The position numbers were made by a program, and so were the translations under genes. Below the pieces are notes generated by a model. That model saw nothing but the letters and a program-made list of their open reading frames with translations, was not told the DNA's origin and made no database searches. Positions 25,693 through 34,551 of a DNA stretch of 64,000 bases are shown here, piece after piece. Position 1 is the stretch's first letter. Every line of letters begins with the position of its first letter. Source of the DNA: Bacteroidia bacterium (lineage in GTDB: Bacteria > Bacteroidota > Bacteroidia > AKYH767-A > OLB10); NCBI GenBank assembly GCA_016788065.1, contig JAEUTI010000005.1, positions 1-64,000 of the forward strand, in the 5' to 3' direction.

Positions 25693-26028
25693 ATGATCTA
25701 CTCATCAGAACTTATAAAAGGGACGCTAAAAACCATTGTTTTAAAGCTCTTGTCAGATAACAACCGCATGTATGGTTATGAGATAACCCAAAAGGTAAAA
25801 GAACTTACCGGAGATAAAATTCAAATTACAGAAGGTGCCTTGTATCCAACTTTGCATGCTTTGGAATCGGATGGATTGCTTTCTGTTGAAACAGAATTTA
25901 TCGGTAAACGCGTGCGGAAATATTACAGTCTAAGTACCTCCGGGAAACAAAAATCACAGGAAAAGATTAGTGAATTGGCAGACTTCATGAACACCATGAA
26001 ATATTTACTGGATATTAAAACAGCCTAG
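25693..26028 (+). CDS. PadR-family transcriptional regulator
   Basis: 111 residues from the chosen start. The winged-helix PadR domain reads GTLKTIVLKLLSDNNRMYGYEITQKVKELTG, then ITEGALYPTLHALESDGLLS and the wing VRKYYSLSTSGKQ. An earlier in-frame ATG at 25663 lies inside the TATGTTTG promoter box, so it would fall before the transcription start. I therefore use the Met at 25693, which begins MIYSSELIKGT as in other family members. The product is probably a dimeric repressor. The next gene encodes a membrane protein of the kind commonly paired with PadR, 55 nt downstream. Confidence 0.92.
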   Translation: MIYSSELIKGTLKTIVLKLLSDNNRMYGYEITQKVKELTGDKIQITEGALYPTLHALESDGLLSVETEFIGKRVRKYYSLSTSGKQKSQEKISELADFMNTMKYLLDIKTA

Positions 26029-26083
26029 TTGAATAAGTTTCAAATTAGGTACTCTACACATAAGAAAACTCATTGAATAATTT

Positions 26084-27235
26084 ATGTACCGCATAACTGA
26101 TAAGCAAATTGACTTTATTCTCGACGACATTCGTGCACGTGGAATCGGGATGGAGGAATTGCAGAATGATCTGCTTGATCACATATGCTGTATTATTGAA
26201 CAGAAGCTCGAAGCAAACGGGGACTTCGAACAATGTTATTCTGAAACAATCCGGAGTTTCTTTAAGAAGGAATTACGTGAAATTGAAACGGAAACAAAAC
26301 TTCTCCTGAACAATAAAAACTACTACAAGATGAAAAAAATAATGATTGTGAGCGGTATTGTTTCCGCCTTGCTATTAACCATAGGAATTATTCTCAAATT
26401 CCTACACTTACCAGGAGCTGCAATTGGCATAGTAACCGGAATAGTCGGGTTCAGTTTGGTATTCCTTCCATTGATGTTTGCATTGAAAGTAAAGGAAAAG
26501 AAAAATGTTACTGATAAAATTCTGGCCGGTGTGGGAGCAATAGTAGCAATACTCATTAGCATGAGCGTTATGTTTAAACTTCAACATTGGCCTTTTGCAA
26601 ATATGATGGCCATAGTGAGTGTGGGGATGCTATTGCTGGTTTATCTGCCTGTTAACCTGATAACAGGTATAAGAAATCCGGAAACAAAAGTAAATACTAT
26701 TGTAAGCAGCATTTTGATGATTGCCGGTTGCGGACTATTCTTTTCACTTGCCCGATCTCCTCAGGGTTCAGTCAAATATTATAGCATGAATACCGAGTAC
26801 TTTCTGAGAAACGAACAATTGCTACAGACGCAAATTCAAATAGCAGGGACTAATCCTGTTTCAACACCTGCAAATTCTTTGGGAAGAAAGTTAATTGAGA
26901 AGTCGGAGTCAATAAAGCAATTTATCATTGAAAAGGAAACTGGTTATAAATCGATAGATGAAAATTACAAAGCAAATCAAGCCTGGCTTGGAGAAACCTA
27001 TATTCTGCAAATTTTAGAAGGCAATCAAAATGGAGAGCAACAAGTCACTGAATTGAATGCATTGATTTCGGAATATAATAATGAGCTCGCGAAACTGTCA
27101 AAGCGAAGTAATATGGGCATTGATAACGAATTTTCTCAGGACTACTTAAAACAATTAAGAGTAACTGATATGCTGAACAACCTGATTCAAATTGAGCTGA
27201 AGGTGTTGAGCAACGAACAACTGGCATCAAGATAA
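26084..27235 (+). CDS. PadR-linked membrane protein with GldL-like helices
   Basis: 383 residues. The cytoplasmic N-terminus (about 1-75: ELQNDLLDHICCIIEQKL) resembles the small helical domains that accompany PadR regulators. Five or six membrane segments follow (about 85-225). Two of them carry KFLHLPG and KLQHWPF, like the KxxHWPG helix of the gliding/T9SS motor protein GldL. A soluble C-terminal region of about 150 residues is helical. GldL uses such helices in a proton-driven motor, but this protein lacks the rest of a GldL architecture, so motor function is not implied. It is probably co-transcribed with, and sensed through, the PadR gene. Confidence 0.78.
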   Translation: MYRITDKQIDFILDDIRARGIGMEELQNDLLDHICCIIEQKLEANGDFEQCYSETIRSFFKKELREIETETKLLLNNKNYYKMKKIMIVSGIVSALLLTIGIILKFLHLPGAAIGIVTGIVGFSLVFLPLMFALKVKEKKNVTDKILAGVGAIVAILISMSVMFKLQHWPFANMMAIVSVGMLLLVYLPVNLITGIRNPETKVNTIVSSILMIAGCGLFFSLARSPQGSVKYYSMNTEYFLRNEQLLQTQIQIAGTNPVSTPANSLGRKLIEKSESIKQFIIEKETGYKSIDENYKANQAWLGETYILQILEGNQNGEQQVTELNALISEYNNELAKLSKRSNMGIDNEFSQDYLKQLRVTDMLNNLIQIELKVLSNEQLASR

Positions 27236-27284
27236 AAGTTAACCGGGATGCTGTAAAAGTGTCCCGGTCTCTCATTTATTACTT

Positions 27285-28349
27285 TCAATACCTAATGATC
27301 CTGGAGTACCTGGTACCAGCTTTGAGAATATAAAGGCCGGAATCCAGATCACTTAAATCGATCACATTTTCAAACGTTTTCAGATTCAAAGTCCTTACCA
27401 ATGAACCGGTTACATTGTAAATTGCTGCTTCCACCGGAATATTAATATTGATTGTAATTGCAGAAGCTGTTGGATTTGGATAAATGCTCCATTCCAAATC
27501 ATCATTCAAAGTAGACAAGCCCGAAGTGAATGGTACCTGTTCATGACAGCCATCCAAATCTTTATAGGAAATATTGTTGGGTAAGTCGAAAGGAGTACCC
27601 AGGCTCACTGTACTTCCAGAAATAATAACAGGAAACAATTGCCCATTGGTAGTGCCTTGTCCGACATAAAGCTGCTTTCCAAGAAAAACCATTCCGAAAA
27701 TAGTACTCACATTGCTAAACGATGCAGTAGCAGTATAACTATTTATAATAGCACCTGCAGAATTGATAACCGTGAGTTCCGTAGTATTTCCGATAGCCGG
27801 CCCACGGAAAAAATAAATATTTCCGGCAGAATCGACTTCCAGATCGGAAACAGTAAATCGTAAAGTTGTATCCGTAAATATTTTAGTGATGGTACCATTT
27901 GAATTTAAACGGGAAATAAACTGATCGATTATCACAGAGCTGGTAGCAACGTGTTGTAAATAAAGGAAATTTCCATAACCGGCAACGTTGTGGTACAAAT
28001 TAGAATCATTTGCTACTGAAACCCATGAATTGCCGGTATATTTCGCAACTTCATTACTTCCAAGGTGAGTGGCATAAAAAGTGCGGTTCATACTTCCGTT
28101 CATAAAGTCACCGGCAAATCCCAATCCATACATCGAACCGAAAGATGAAGGAGCAATTACACCGATATCAAGAATAATTGTTCCAACCTTTTGTAATCGG
28201 TGCACATCGGCACCCACTACGCCATAAAAAACAGTAGTATCACAATTGATATCTGCCACCGAATCGAGACCACCAAAATTGGTTGAAGTTCCAGCATAAG
28301 TGCTAAGGATAATGAAAGTAAGATAAATTGTGCTAAGAATTTTTCTCAT
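27285..28349 (-). CDS. Secreted propeller-like protein with T9SS domain
   Basis: 354 residues. A signal peptide (about 1-19) leads a domain with repeats such as YGVVGADVHRLQKVG, GYGNFLYLQHVATSSVIIDQFI and DLEVDSAGNIYFFRGPAIGN, which suggest a beta-propeller. The T9SS type A domain reads IYPNPTASAITININ, then ALYNVTGS-like IYNVTGSLVRTLN and ends YSRIIRY. The start is 3 nt after the stop of the upstream T9SS gene (28353), so both are on one mRNA. The function is unknown. Confidence 0.82.
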   Translation of the reverse strand: MRKILSTIYLTFIILSTYAGTSTNFGGLDSVADINCDTTVFYGVVGADVHRLQKVGTIILDIGVIAPSSFGSMYGLGFAGDFMNGSMNRTFYATHLGSNEVAKYTGNSWVSVANDSNLYHNVAGYGNFLYLQHVATSSVIIDQFISRLNSNGTITKIFTDTTLRFTVSDLEVDSAGNIYFFRGPAIGNTTELTVINSAGAIINSYTATASFSNVSTIFGMVFLGKQLYVGQGTTNGQLFPVIISGSTVSLGTPFDLPNNISYKDLDGCHEQVPFTSGLSTLNDDLEWSIYPNPTASAITININIPVEAAIYNVTGSLVRTLNLKTFENVIDLSDLDSGLYILKAGTRYSRIIRY

Positions 28350-28352
28350 TTT

Positions 28353-30197
28353 TTAAAAGATGATAAGTTTTTTGACTATAGAGTGTTCCTTGACCTTTAA
28401 GGATACAAAATATATTCCTTTGCCAAGTTTGCTTATGTCATGAGTGGATGTGTGTGAGCCAGTTGGTTGAAAATCGAAAACAGATTTCAATACCGGTTGC
28501 CCGAGAACATTCACAAAAGAAATTTCAGTGCTTGCTTCCAGCTGCAGATAATATGAAATTGTTACAACCCCATTAGCTGGATTTGGTGATAGGGTAAGGT
28601 TGTTTGTGAAACTTTCTATATCATTAACTCCGGTTGGGCAAAAGTCAATTACGCCTGGGGCGGTATTTGTAAAAATAATGCGACATCCGCTTCCTGATAA
28701 TGAAAAATTAAGAACTGAAAGTAAATACCTTTCCCCGGGAAGCACATTTATCGGTGGCTCATACGATGCAATAGTGCCTGGATAACCGGGAGAAGAGAAT
28801 CCGTTTGTATAGCAACCTGTTGTGCCTGCTGCATTATAATTACATGATGCTACAGTTGCAGATCCGGATTGTATTTGATTGCAAGTGTTGACTAATCCTC
28901 CGGGACCGATTTTCCACACAACAAAATCATAATCGGCTCCAAAACCGGATAAATAATTGTTCGGAACAATATCAAACATCAATTCACCTGCATTTGCAAT
29001 TGTAATTTCATACCATCGCGAAGCGCGCTCGCCGGAACCAACGCAATAACCTGAATCAAAATCACAAATCATTCCATGACTCAGGAAACCGGGATCAGGA
29101 ATATAAATACTATCCGAGCATAATGGAAAAGCAACCACACAATCACTGCCAGGGATTGGATTGAATGAATTACTCCCACTAACGCCACCATCGATTACTT
29201 CAATTTCAAAAGTTCCAGTCGAATTATTGGAGCCATCAACACGAACGTAATAATACAATCCGGCCACCAGATTGTTAGCATTAATTAATGAATAGGGACT
29301 AGTTATAGTCAAACATCCAGGGGCGTTGGAATTGCAGGCAACATAGGTTAATGTCTGACCTGAATCACAAACAACAGGGTTAGTGGTTCCCATAAATAAA
29401 TCCATTTCCGGGTCAATCATTGAACCACTCAATGCGCGGATTTTCACATTACCAGAAGCAGGGGCAATGAAACTGTACCACACAGAATTCATTTCATACT
29501 CATAGAAATTGTTGATACATGTCGGAACAGTGGGTTCATCAAATTTTGCGGTGCAATAATTATCGCCCGAAACCGGAACTCCAAATGTCAGAGGCACAGC
29601 ATTACAAGGCTGATCATTTAAGGCACCAAATGACTGGTAAATAAAAATATTATCTATTGAAGCAGGTGGCTGTGCTCCTTGACTATTATCATTTTGCCAT
29701 GAAAAAATCAATCGGAATGTTTCATTTGCATACAATGAAACCGGAGAACTGGCAATTTGATAGGTTCCGGAATTATAATTCAATTGTAATAATTCAACTG
29801 AATCATTTTGATACACAGACTGACCGGCTATTGGTGTTACACTGGTGGTAGTTTTATAAACTCTTAATGCATCATAATTATTTTGCCCCATACATTTCCA
29901 ATCGAAATCGATTTGAAAACAGGAAGTAAAAGGAGCTACAAAATCGCAGTAAAAATGAACAACAGAAGGTTGATTAACATTGTAATTGTTTGAAGTGCCG
30001 CCATTATCAGAGATGTACATTGACTTAGAACCTCCATTATTTGTTGCCGATCCAATAACCCATTTATTTGTTTGAGTACTATTCACTATGTTGAAAACCG
30101 ATGTTCCTTCAAAATCTTCTTGAAAGGGAAGAACTTGCTGAGCACGAATACAGGAAGTGACGAATACAAATAAAATAAATAATAATCTTCTTTTCAT
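28353..30197 (-). CDS. Large secreted protein with T9SS domain
   Basis: 614 residues from the Met at 30197, which opens a clean signal peptide (MKRRLLFILFVFVTSCIRAQ). An upstream in-frame Met at 30236 would add 13 residues before it and is less likely. The first half is jelly-roll-like (EDFEGTSVFNIVNSTQTNKWVIGSA). The middle (about 190-340) has FDEPTVPTCINNFYEYEMNSVWYSFIAPASGNVKIRAL, like pre-peptidase C-terminal or Ig-like modules that read as adhesion units. The T9SS domain is SPNPANGVVTISYY to SIVKKLIIF. It heads an operon with 27285-28349. No enzymatic motif is seen. Confidence 0.83.
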   Translation of the reverse strand: MKRRLLFILFVFVTSCIRAQQVLPFQEDFEGTSVFNIVNSTQTNKWVIGSATNNGGSKSMYISDNGGTSNNYNVNQPSVVHFYCDFVAPFTSCFQIDFDWKCMGQNNYDALRVYKTTTSVTPIAGQSVYQNDSVELLQLNYNSGTYQIASSPVSLYANETFRLIFSWQNDNSQGAQPPASIDNIFIYQSFGALNDQPCNAVPLTFGVPVSGDNYCTAKFDEPTVPTCINNFYEYEMNSVWYSFIAPASGNVKIRALSGSMIDPEMDLFMGTTNPVVCDSGQTLTYVACNSNAPGCLTITSPYSLINANNLVAGLYYYVRVDGSNNSTGTFEIEVIDGGVSGSNSFNPIPGSDCVVAFPLCSDSIYIPDPGFLSHGMICDFDSGYCVGSGERASRWYEITIANAGELMFDIVPNNYLSGFGADYDFVVWKIGPGGLVNTCNQIQSGSATVASCNYNAAGTTGCYTNGFSSPGYPGTIASYEPPINVLPGERYLLSVLNFSLSGSGCRIIFTNTAPGVIDFCPTGVNDIESFTNNLTLSPNPANGVVTISYYLQLEASTEISFVNVLGQPVLKSVFDFQPTGSHTSTHDISKLGKGIYFVSLKVKEHSIVKKLIIF

Positions 30198-30239
30198 GAT
30201 ATGAAATTTATAATTTTTATATACAACTATTATCAAAAC

Positions 30240-31547
30240 TCAATATGCCAATTCAAATTTTACTTTTCTCGATTTTATTTTTTCATTAAATAGTAATTCC
30301 AGTAACTTTTTAACTTTAACTGACTTAATAGCTGCATAGGCACTATGGTCCAGAATATCAATTTTACCAAGTTCATCTTTGGAGAGTCCTCCTTTCTGCA
30401 AAAGCAGACCTACAATGTCAACTTTATTTATTTTATCTTTTTTCCCTGCTCCAATGTACAACGTGCGCCATTCAGTTGCATCAGGTGCAATGAATTTTCC
30501 GGGCAATTTCTCTTCTTCCGGTTCTGTTTCAAGAAATGGTGGGAGATGGTCTTCCTTATCAAGTAAAAAAATGGCAGTTCCATTTGCGTTCATGCGGGCG
30601 GTGCGACCATTTCTGTGAATCATAATATCTTCCGAAACCGGTAACTGATAGTGAATCACAAATTCAACTTCAGGAATATCGAGTCCGCGTGCTGCCAGAT
30701 CTGTTGCAATAAGTATTCTGTTGCTTCCATTCCTGAATTGTATCAAAGCTTTTTCACGATCAGGCTGCTCCAATGCTCCATGATAAATTCCATGAGCTAC
30801 TTTATAAATTTTTAACTGTTCAGAAATTCTGTTGACAGCTTCACGGTGATTGCAAAATATGATAGCTGGATATTTCCCAATTTTAGTAAGTAACAACATC
30901 AAAGCTTCCAGCTTATCATCGCCTGGAACCTTAACAAACTTCAACTGCAACTTAGATTTTACATCCGGTTGATCCGATGTTGTGGTAATCGTATGCGGAT
31001 TAACCACATTTGCAAAAGAAGGAATCTCTTTCATTGCTGTGGCAGATGTAAGAACTTTCTTATGAAGATGCTTACATTGCTTGATTATGTATTCCATCTC
31101 TTCCTGAAAACCCAGTTCCAGCGATTTATCAAACTCATCCAAAACTAAAAAGTCTAAGGTCTTTAATTGCAAAAATCCTTTCCGCAAATGATGGGATAAG
31201 CGACCCGGAGTACCAACCACCACTGAAGGAACCTGACTCAAACTCTGTTCTTCTATTCGAACAGAATGTCCACCATAACAACAAGTGATTTTAAATCCGG
31301 TACTCATTTTCCGGAATACTTCTTCTATTTGAAGAGCCAGCTCCCGGGAAGGAACTACAATTAATAATTGTGTGGTGGTTTTCTGTGCATTGAGAAGAGG
31401 TGCTAATGGGAGTAAAAAAGCAAGTGTCTTCCCTGATCCGGTTGGTGCAATCAACATTACTTCATTGTGCTCTGAAACAGCACCTACTGCCGCTTTTTGC
31501 ATGGAATTCAATTCTGTGATTCCAAATGCAGCAAGGAAAGGGTTCAT
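30240..31547 (-). CDS. DEAD-box family ATP-dependent helicase
   Basis: 435 residues. Motifs in order: Q-like NSMQKAAVGAV, Walker A APTGSGKT, PSRELALQI, TPGRLSHHL, motif II DEFD (LDEFDKSLELG), TSATAM, DLAARGLDIPE and HRNGRTARM. The last differs from the usual HRxGRTGR by having A for G, and motif II is DEFD. The C-terminal 90 residues (EWRTLYIGAGKKDKINKVDIVGLLLQKGGLSKDELGKIDI) resemble the DbpA RNA-binding fold that targets the ribosome. It is likely to act in ribosome assembly. It lies 42 nt upstream of the T9SS pair on the same strand. Confidence 0.93.
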   Translation of the reverse strand: MNPFLAAFGITELNSMQKAAVGAVSEHNEVMLIAPTGSGKTLAFLLPLAPLLNAQKTTTQLLIVVPSRELALQIEEVFRKMSTGFKITCCYGGHSVRIEEQSLSQVPSVVVGTPGRLSHHLRKGFLQLKTLDFLVLDEFDKSLELGFQEEMEYIIKQCKHLHKKVLTSATAMKEIPSFANVVNPHTITTTSDQPDVKSKLQLKFVKVPGDDKLEALMLLLTKIGKYPAIIFCNHREAVNRISEQLKIYKVAHGIYHGALEQPDREKALIQFRNGSNRILIATDLAARGLDIPEVEFVIHYQLPVSEDIMIHRNGRTARMNANGTAIFLLDKEDHLPPFLETEPEEEKLPGKFIAPDATEWRTLYIGAGKKDKINKVDIVGLLLQKGGLSKDELGKIDILDHSAYAAIKSVKVKKLLELLFNEKIKSRKVKFELAY

Positions 31548-31689
31548 TTTGTGAATTTTGAGTAAAGATAAGTAATTTCGACTGCAATTAAACTCCTATT
31601 TCTATAAGTTTATTATCTGAAATTCAAATAATTAGAATCTATTTCCATTACTTTGCAACTAAATTAATTTTTACATCTCTGACTGTATT

Positions 31690-32631
31690 ATGAAACTACC
31701 CCTGATAAGCCTTTCTGTGCTATTGTTGATTGGCTCTGTATCGCTGAAAGCACAAAATTTAATCTCTAATGGAAGCTTTGAAAATTACACTGGTTGTCCG
31801 GCATCTTTTAGTCAGATAGATTCAGTTGTTGGTTGGACTGTTCCAACGAGTTATGTTTCAACCGATTTCTTTCACACTTGTGCTCCTTTGTCATCTTTGG
31901 TAGGAGTTCCGGTCAATCAGGGAACAGGATATCAATTTCCTCACAGTGGTGATGGGTATTCAGGTCTTTTCATTTACGCTCCGGGACCGGATATAAGAGA
32001 ATATATTTCGACAGAATTGATAACACCATTGGTTGCCAACCAATGCTATCAATTTGAAATGTATATTAATGTTCTGAACGGTGTAAAATATACCAGTGAT
32101 GATATTCAGGTTTTATTCAGTGATACATTAATTTCAGGATTACAGGGTTTTGGTGTGTTAAACTATACACCACAAATTGAAAATACTCCCGGAAATTTTC
32201 CTGACACCCTTAACTGGACATTGGTACAAATGAATTATACTGCCACTGGCGGTGAGAAATTTATTGTTATCGGAAACTTTAAGAACGATGCTAATACCAC
32301 CATTGTTTCATTCTCGCCAAATGCACTTGCTGCAACTTATACTTACATTGATGATGTATCACTGACACTATGCACCGGTATCGAATCGTTGGTTGATGAA
32401 AATAATTTTTTAATTTACTACAATCAAAATGCACAGCACATTCAAATTGAAAACAGCACCGGTAAAACTGCCCGGTTCGAACTTTATAATATGCTTTCAG
32501 GCAAAGTCATCCAAACTTTACTAAATGAAAATGCAGAAATAAATACTTCCGGCATTGCCAATGGAGTGTATGCTTACCGAATAAGTATTCACGATGAAAT
32601 AGTTACTACCGGAAAACTGCTTTTACAATAA
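31690..32631 (+). CDS. Secreted jelly-roll-type protein with T9SS domain
   Basis: 313 residues. After the signal peptide (ending SLKAQ) it opens with NLISNGSFENYTGCP, the common start of a family of secreted Bacteroidota proteins with a single carbohydrate-binding-like beta sandwich. That sandwich runs to about residue 235 (AATYTYIDDVSLTLC). The T9SS-like tail (FLIYYNQNAQHIQIE to VTTGKLLLQ) is a weaker match without the usual YPNP but with the same length and ending. The gene converges on 32636 with a 4-nt gap. The ligand is unknown. Confidence 0.8.
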   Translation: MKLPLISLSVLLLIGSVSLKAQNLISNGSFENYTGCPASFSQIDSVVGWTVPTSYVSTDFFHTCAPLSSLVGVPVNQGTGYQFPHSGDGYSGLFIYAPGPDIREYISTELITPLVANQCYQFEMYINVLNGVKYTSDDIQVLFSDTLISGLQGFGVLNYTPQIENTPGNFPDTLNWTLVQMNYTATGGEKFIVIGNFKNDANTTIVSFSPNALAATYTYIDDVSLTLCTGIESLVDENNFLIYYNQNAQHIQIENSTGKTARFELYNMLSGKVIQTLLNENAEINTSGIANGVYAYRISIHDEIVTTGKLLLQ

Positions 32632-32635
32632 AGAT

Positions 32636-33130
32636 TTAGTTGTTGATCATTGGCCGAAGTCTTTCATCTTTAGATCTTAAATCTAATCCTCCTTCGTAAA
32701 CAGACTTCAGATTGACCAAATAAAATGACCAACCGGAAGAACATCCCAATCTGATAAATTGCTTTGACTTATCATCAAGCGGTATTCCACTTTGTTTCAA
32801 TTCCACGATAGTATGGTCATGTTCCCGACTAAAGGTTACATCTACCAAACAGCTTCCTGCAAAAGTAAATTGCAAATGATCTAAACCATTTGCTTTGGTG
32901 ATTTCTCCCTTTTCCGTTTCTTCATATAAAAACCAATTCCACAGATAAGTCGTTTTAGGCGAAACCGATATATCTAATCCCAATTCCTGATTTTTTTCAT
33001 CAAAAAACCGGGCTTTCTTCAAAAACCATTTCTCTAATTCATTGGAGGAAGTCCATGCATTATACATATCATTTAAGGGCGCTTTTATTGCTATTCTTTT
33101 GGTGAACTGTGTCCAGTCAAAATCTTTCAT
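32636..33130 (-). CDS. AHSA1-type SRPBCC protein
   Basis: 164 residues, no signal peptide. FTKRIAIKAPLNDMYNAWTSSNELEKWFLKKARF at the start and HTIVELKQSGIPLDDKSK with CSSGWSFYLVNLKSVYEGGLDLR toward the end match the AHSA1 (activator of Hsp90 ATPase 1-like) branch of the SRPBCC fold. Bacterial members bind hydrophobic ligands in a central cavity; most have no known partner. It stands alone on its strand. Confidence 0.88.
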   Translation of the reverse strand: MKDFDWTQFTKRIAIKAPLNDMYNAWTSSNELEKWFLKKARFFDEKNQELGLDISVSPKTTYLWNWFLYEETEKGEITKANGLDHLQFTFAGSCLVDVTFSREHDHTIVELKQSGIPLDDKSKQFIRLGCSSGWSFYLVNLKSVYEGGLDLRSKDERLRPMINN

Positions 33131-33343
33131 CGGTTTGGAGTTAAAATGATTTAAAATACATCCAAGCTATTTAAATATTTGTTTATTAATTGTTTACGAT
33201 AAAATGCCGTGATATTATGCTGTTAACAGGAAATAGTCGATTTGCTGCTGAATTCTCAATATTTCCAACCAAATACTAGAAACAGGATTCGAAGCTAAGA
33301 AATTGAAAGCAGATTTGCCCTACAAATCTTAAAAACAAATCAA

Positions 33344-34516
33344 ATGAAAACAACGATGAAGTATCTGCTTTTGGCTTCCATATTAATTGGAGCGAATTTC
33401 GAATCAAAAGCACAATGGAGCATTACAGGAAATGCAGGAACAACCAGTGTCAATTTTCTGGGCACAACGGATGCACAACCGATAAGGTTTAAAACACAAA
33501 ATACCCAGCACATGATTATTGATGCGCTAGGAAGAATTGGCATGGGCGTGAGTACACCGGCTTATAAACTTGATATTACAAATTCCTCCATCGTCCGCAC
33601 TCTCAATTTCAGTAACACTACTTCTTCTGCATCTACAACATACGCAGGTTACTCTTCATCAACCAATGCAGGAACCGGTGATGCTGTGGGCATGTATGGA
33701 ATTGGAAAAGGTACTGGGGGAGTCAATTATGGTGTATATGGATCTGCTTCTGATGGCTCGACTAACTATGGAGTTTATGGTAAAATTACAACTTCCACAA
33801 CTACACCTGTAGGTATTGGAACCTATGGCATTTCAACAGGTACCGGGACAACTAACTATGGAATGCTTGCAAATGCAGGAGGTGCTGCAACAACAAACTA
33901 TGGTATATATGCTACAGCTACAGGAGGCACAACCAACTGGGCAGGATACTTTGTACAGAACACTTACTTTGGTGGTGCTATGGGGATAGGCACAAGTACC
34001 ATTGCCGACAGTAAATTTTCCGTACAGCAATCAGGCACCACACTTGCAACTGCAAAATTTCTCAATACCAGTAAAGGACCTAATACAAGCTGGATTCACT
34101 TTGGTACAACCGGAGACTGGTATATTCGTTCAGCATCGAACTCAGGCAAAGTAATTCTTCAGGACCAGAACAGCGCTGCTACAGTTTGCATTGGAGGAGC
34201 AACAGCTGCAACCGGATACAAACTTTCTGTAAAAGGTAAAATTATGTGTGAAGAATTAAAAGTTTTACTTAGTGCATCATGGCCTGATTATGTGTTTGCA
34301 AAAAATTATGAACTAATGTCCTTGTCAGACCTGGAAACATATATAGAAACTGAGAATCATCTTCCCGGAATTCCATCTGCATCAGAAATGGAAGCTGAAG
34401 GTGGAATTGCAGTTGGTGAAATGCAAACTATTCTGGTTAAAAAAATTGAAGAAGCCAATTTATATATCCTGCAATTAAATAAGCGTATTGAAGAACTTGA
34501 ATCCAAATTGAAATAA
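33344..34516 (+). CDS. Tail-fibre-like secreted protein with coiled-coil end
   Basis: 390 residues. The signal peptide ends ESKAQ (about 24). A short beta domain with WSITGNAGTTSVNFLGTTDAQPIRFKT is the typical opening of Bacteroidota tail-fibre-like proteins. Residues about 100-210 are a repeat region of about 20-residue units ending in NYGVYG or NYGIYA, which should form a trimeric beta fibre. The C-terminus (LSDLETYIETENHLPGIPSASEM to RIEELESKLK) ends in a coiled coil. There is no T9SS domain and no S74 chaperone, unlike 51681-53567. It is probably a surface fibre or adhesin. Confidence 0.82.
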   Translation: MKTTMKYLLLASILIGANFESKAQWSITGNAGTTSVNFLGTTDAQPIRFKTQNTQHMIIDALGRIGMGVSTPAYKLDITNSSIVRTLNFSNTTSSASTTYAGYSSSTNAGTGDAVGMYGIGKGTGGVNYGVYGSASDGSTNYGVYGKITTSTTTPVGIGTYGISTGTGTTNYGMLANAGGAATTNYGIYATATGGTTNWAGYFVQNTYFGGAMGIGTSTIADSKFSVQQSGTTLATAKFLNTSKGPNTSWIHFGTTGDWYIRSASNSGKVILQDQNSAATVCIGGATAATGYKLSVKGKIMCEELKVLLSASWPDYVFAKNYELMSLSDLETYIETENHLPGIPSASEMEAEGGIAVGEMQTILVKKIEEANLYILQLNKRIEELESKLK

Positions 34517-34551
34517 TCAACTATTCTTTTACATCTTTAATACTATCTACA

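Noticed and set aside
26084-27235. Calling this protein a true GldL gliding-motor subunit
   Set aside because: Only the helix motif is shared; GldM, GldK and GldN partners are absent and the protein has extra membrane segments.
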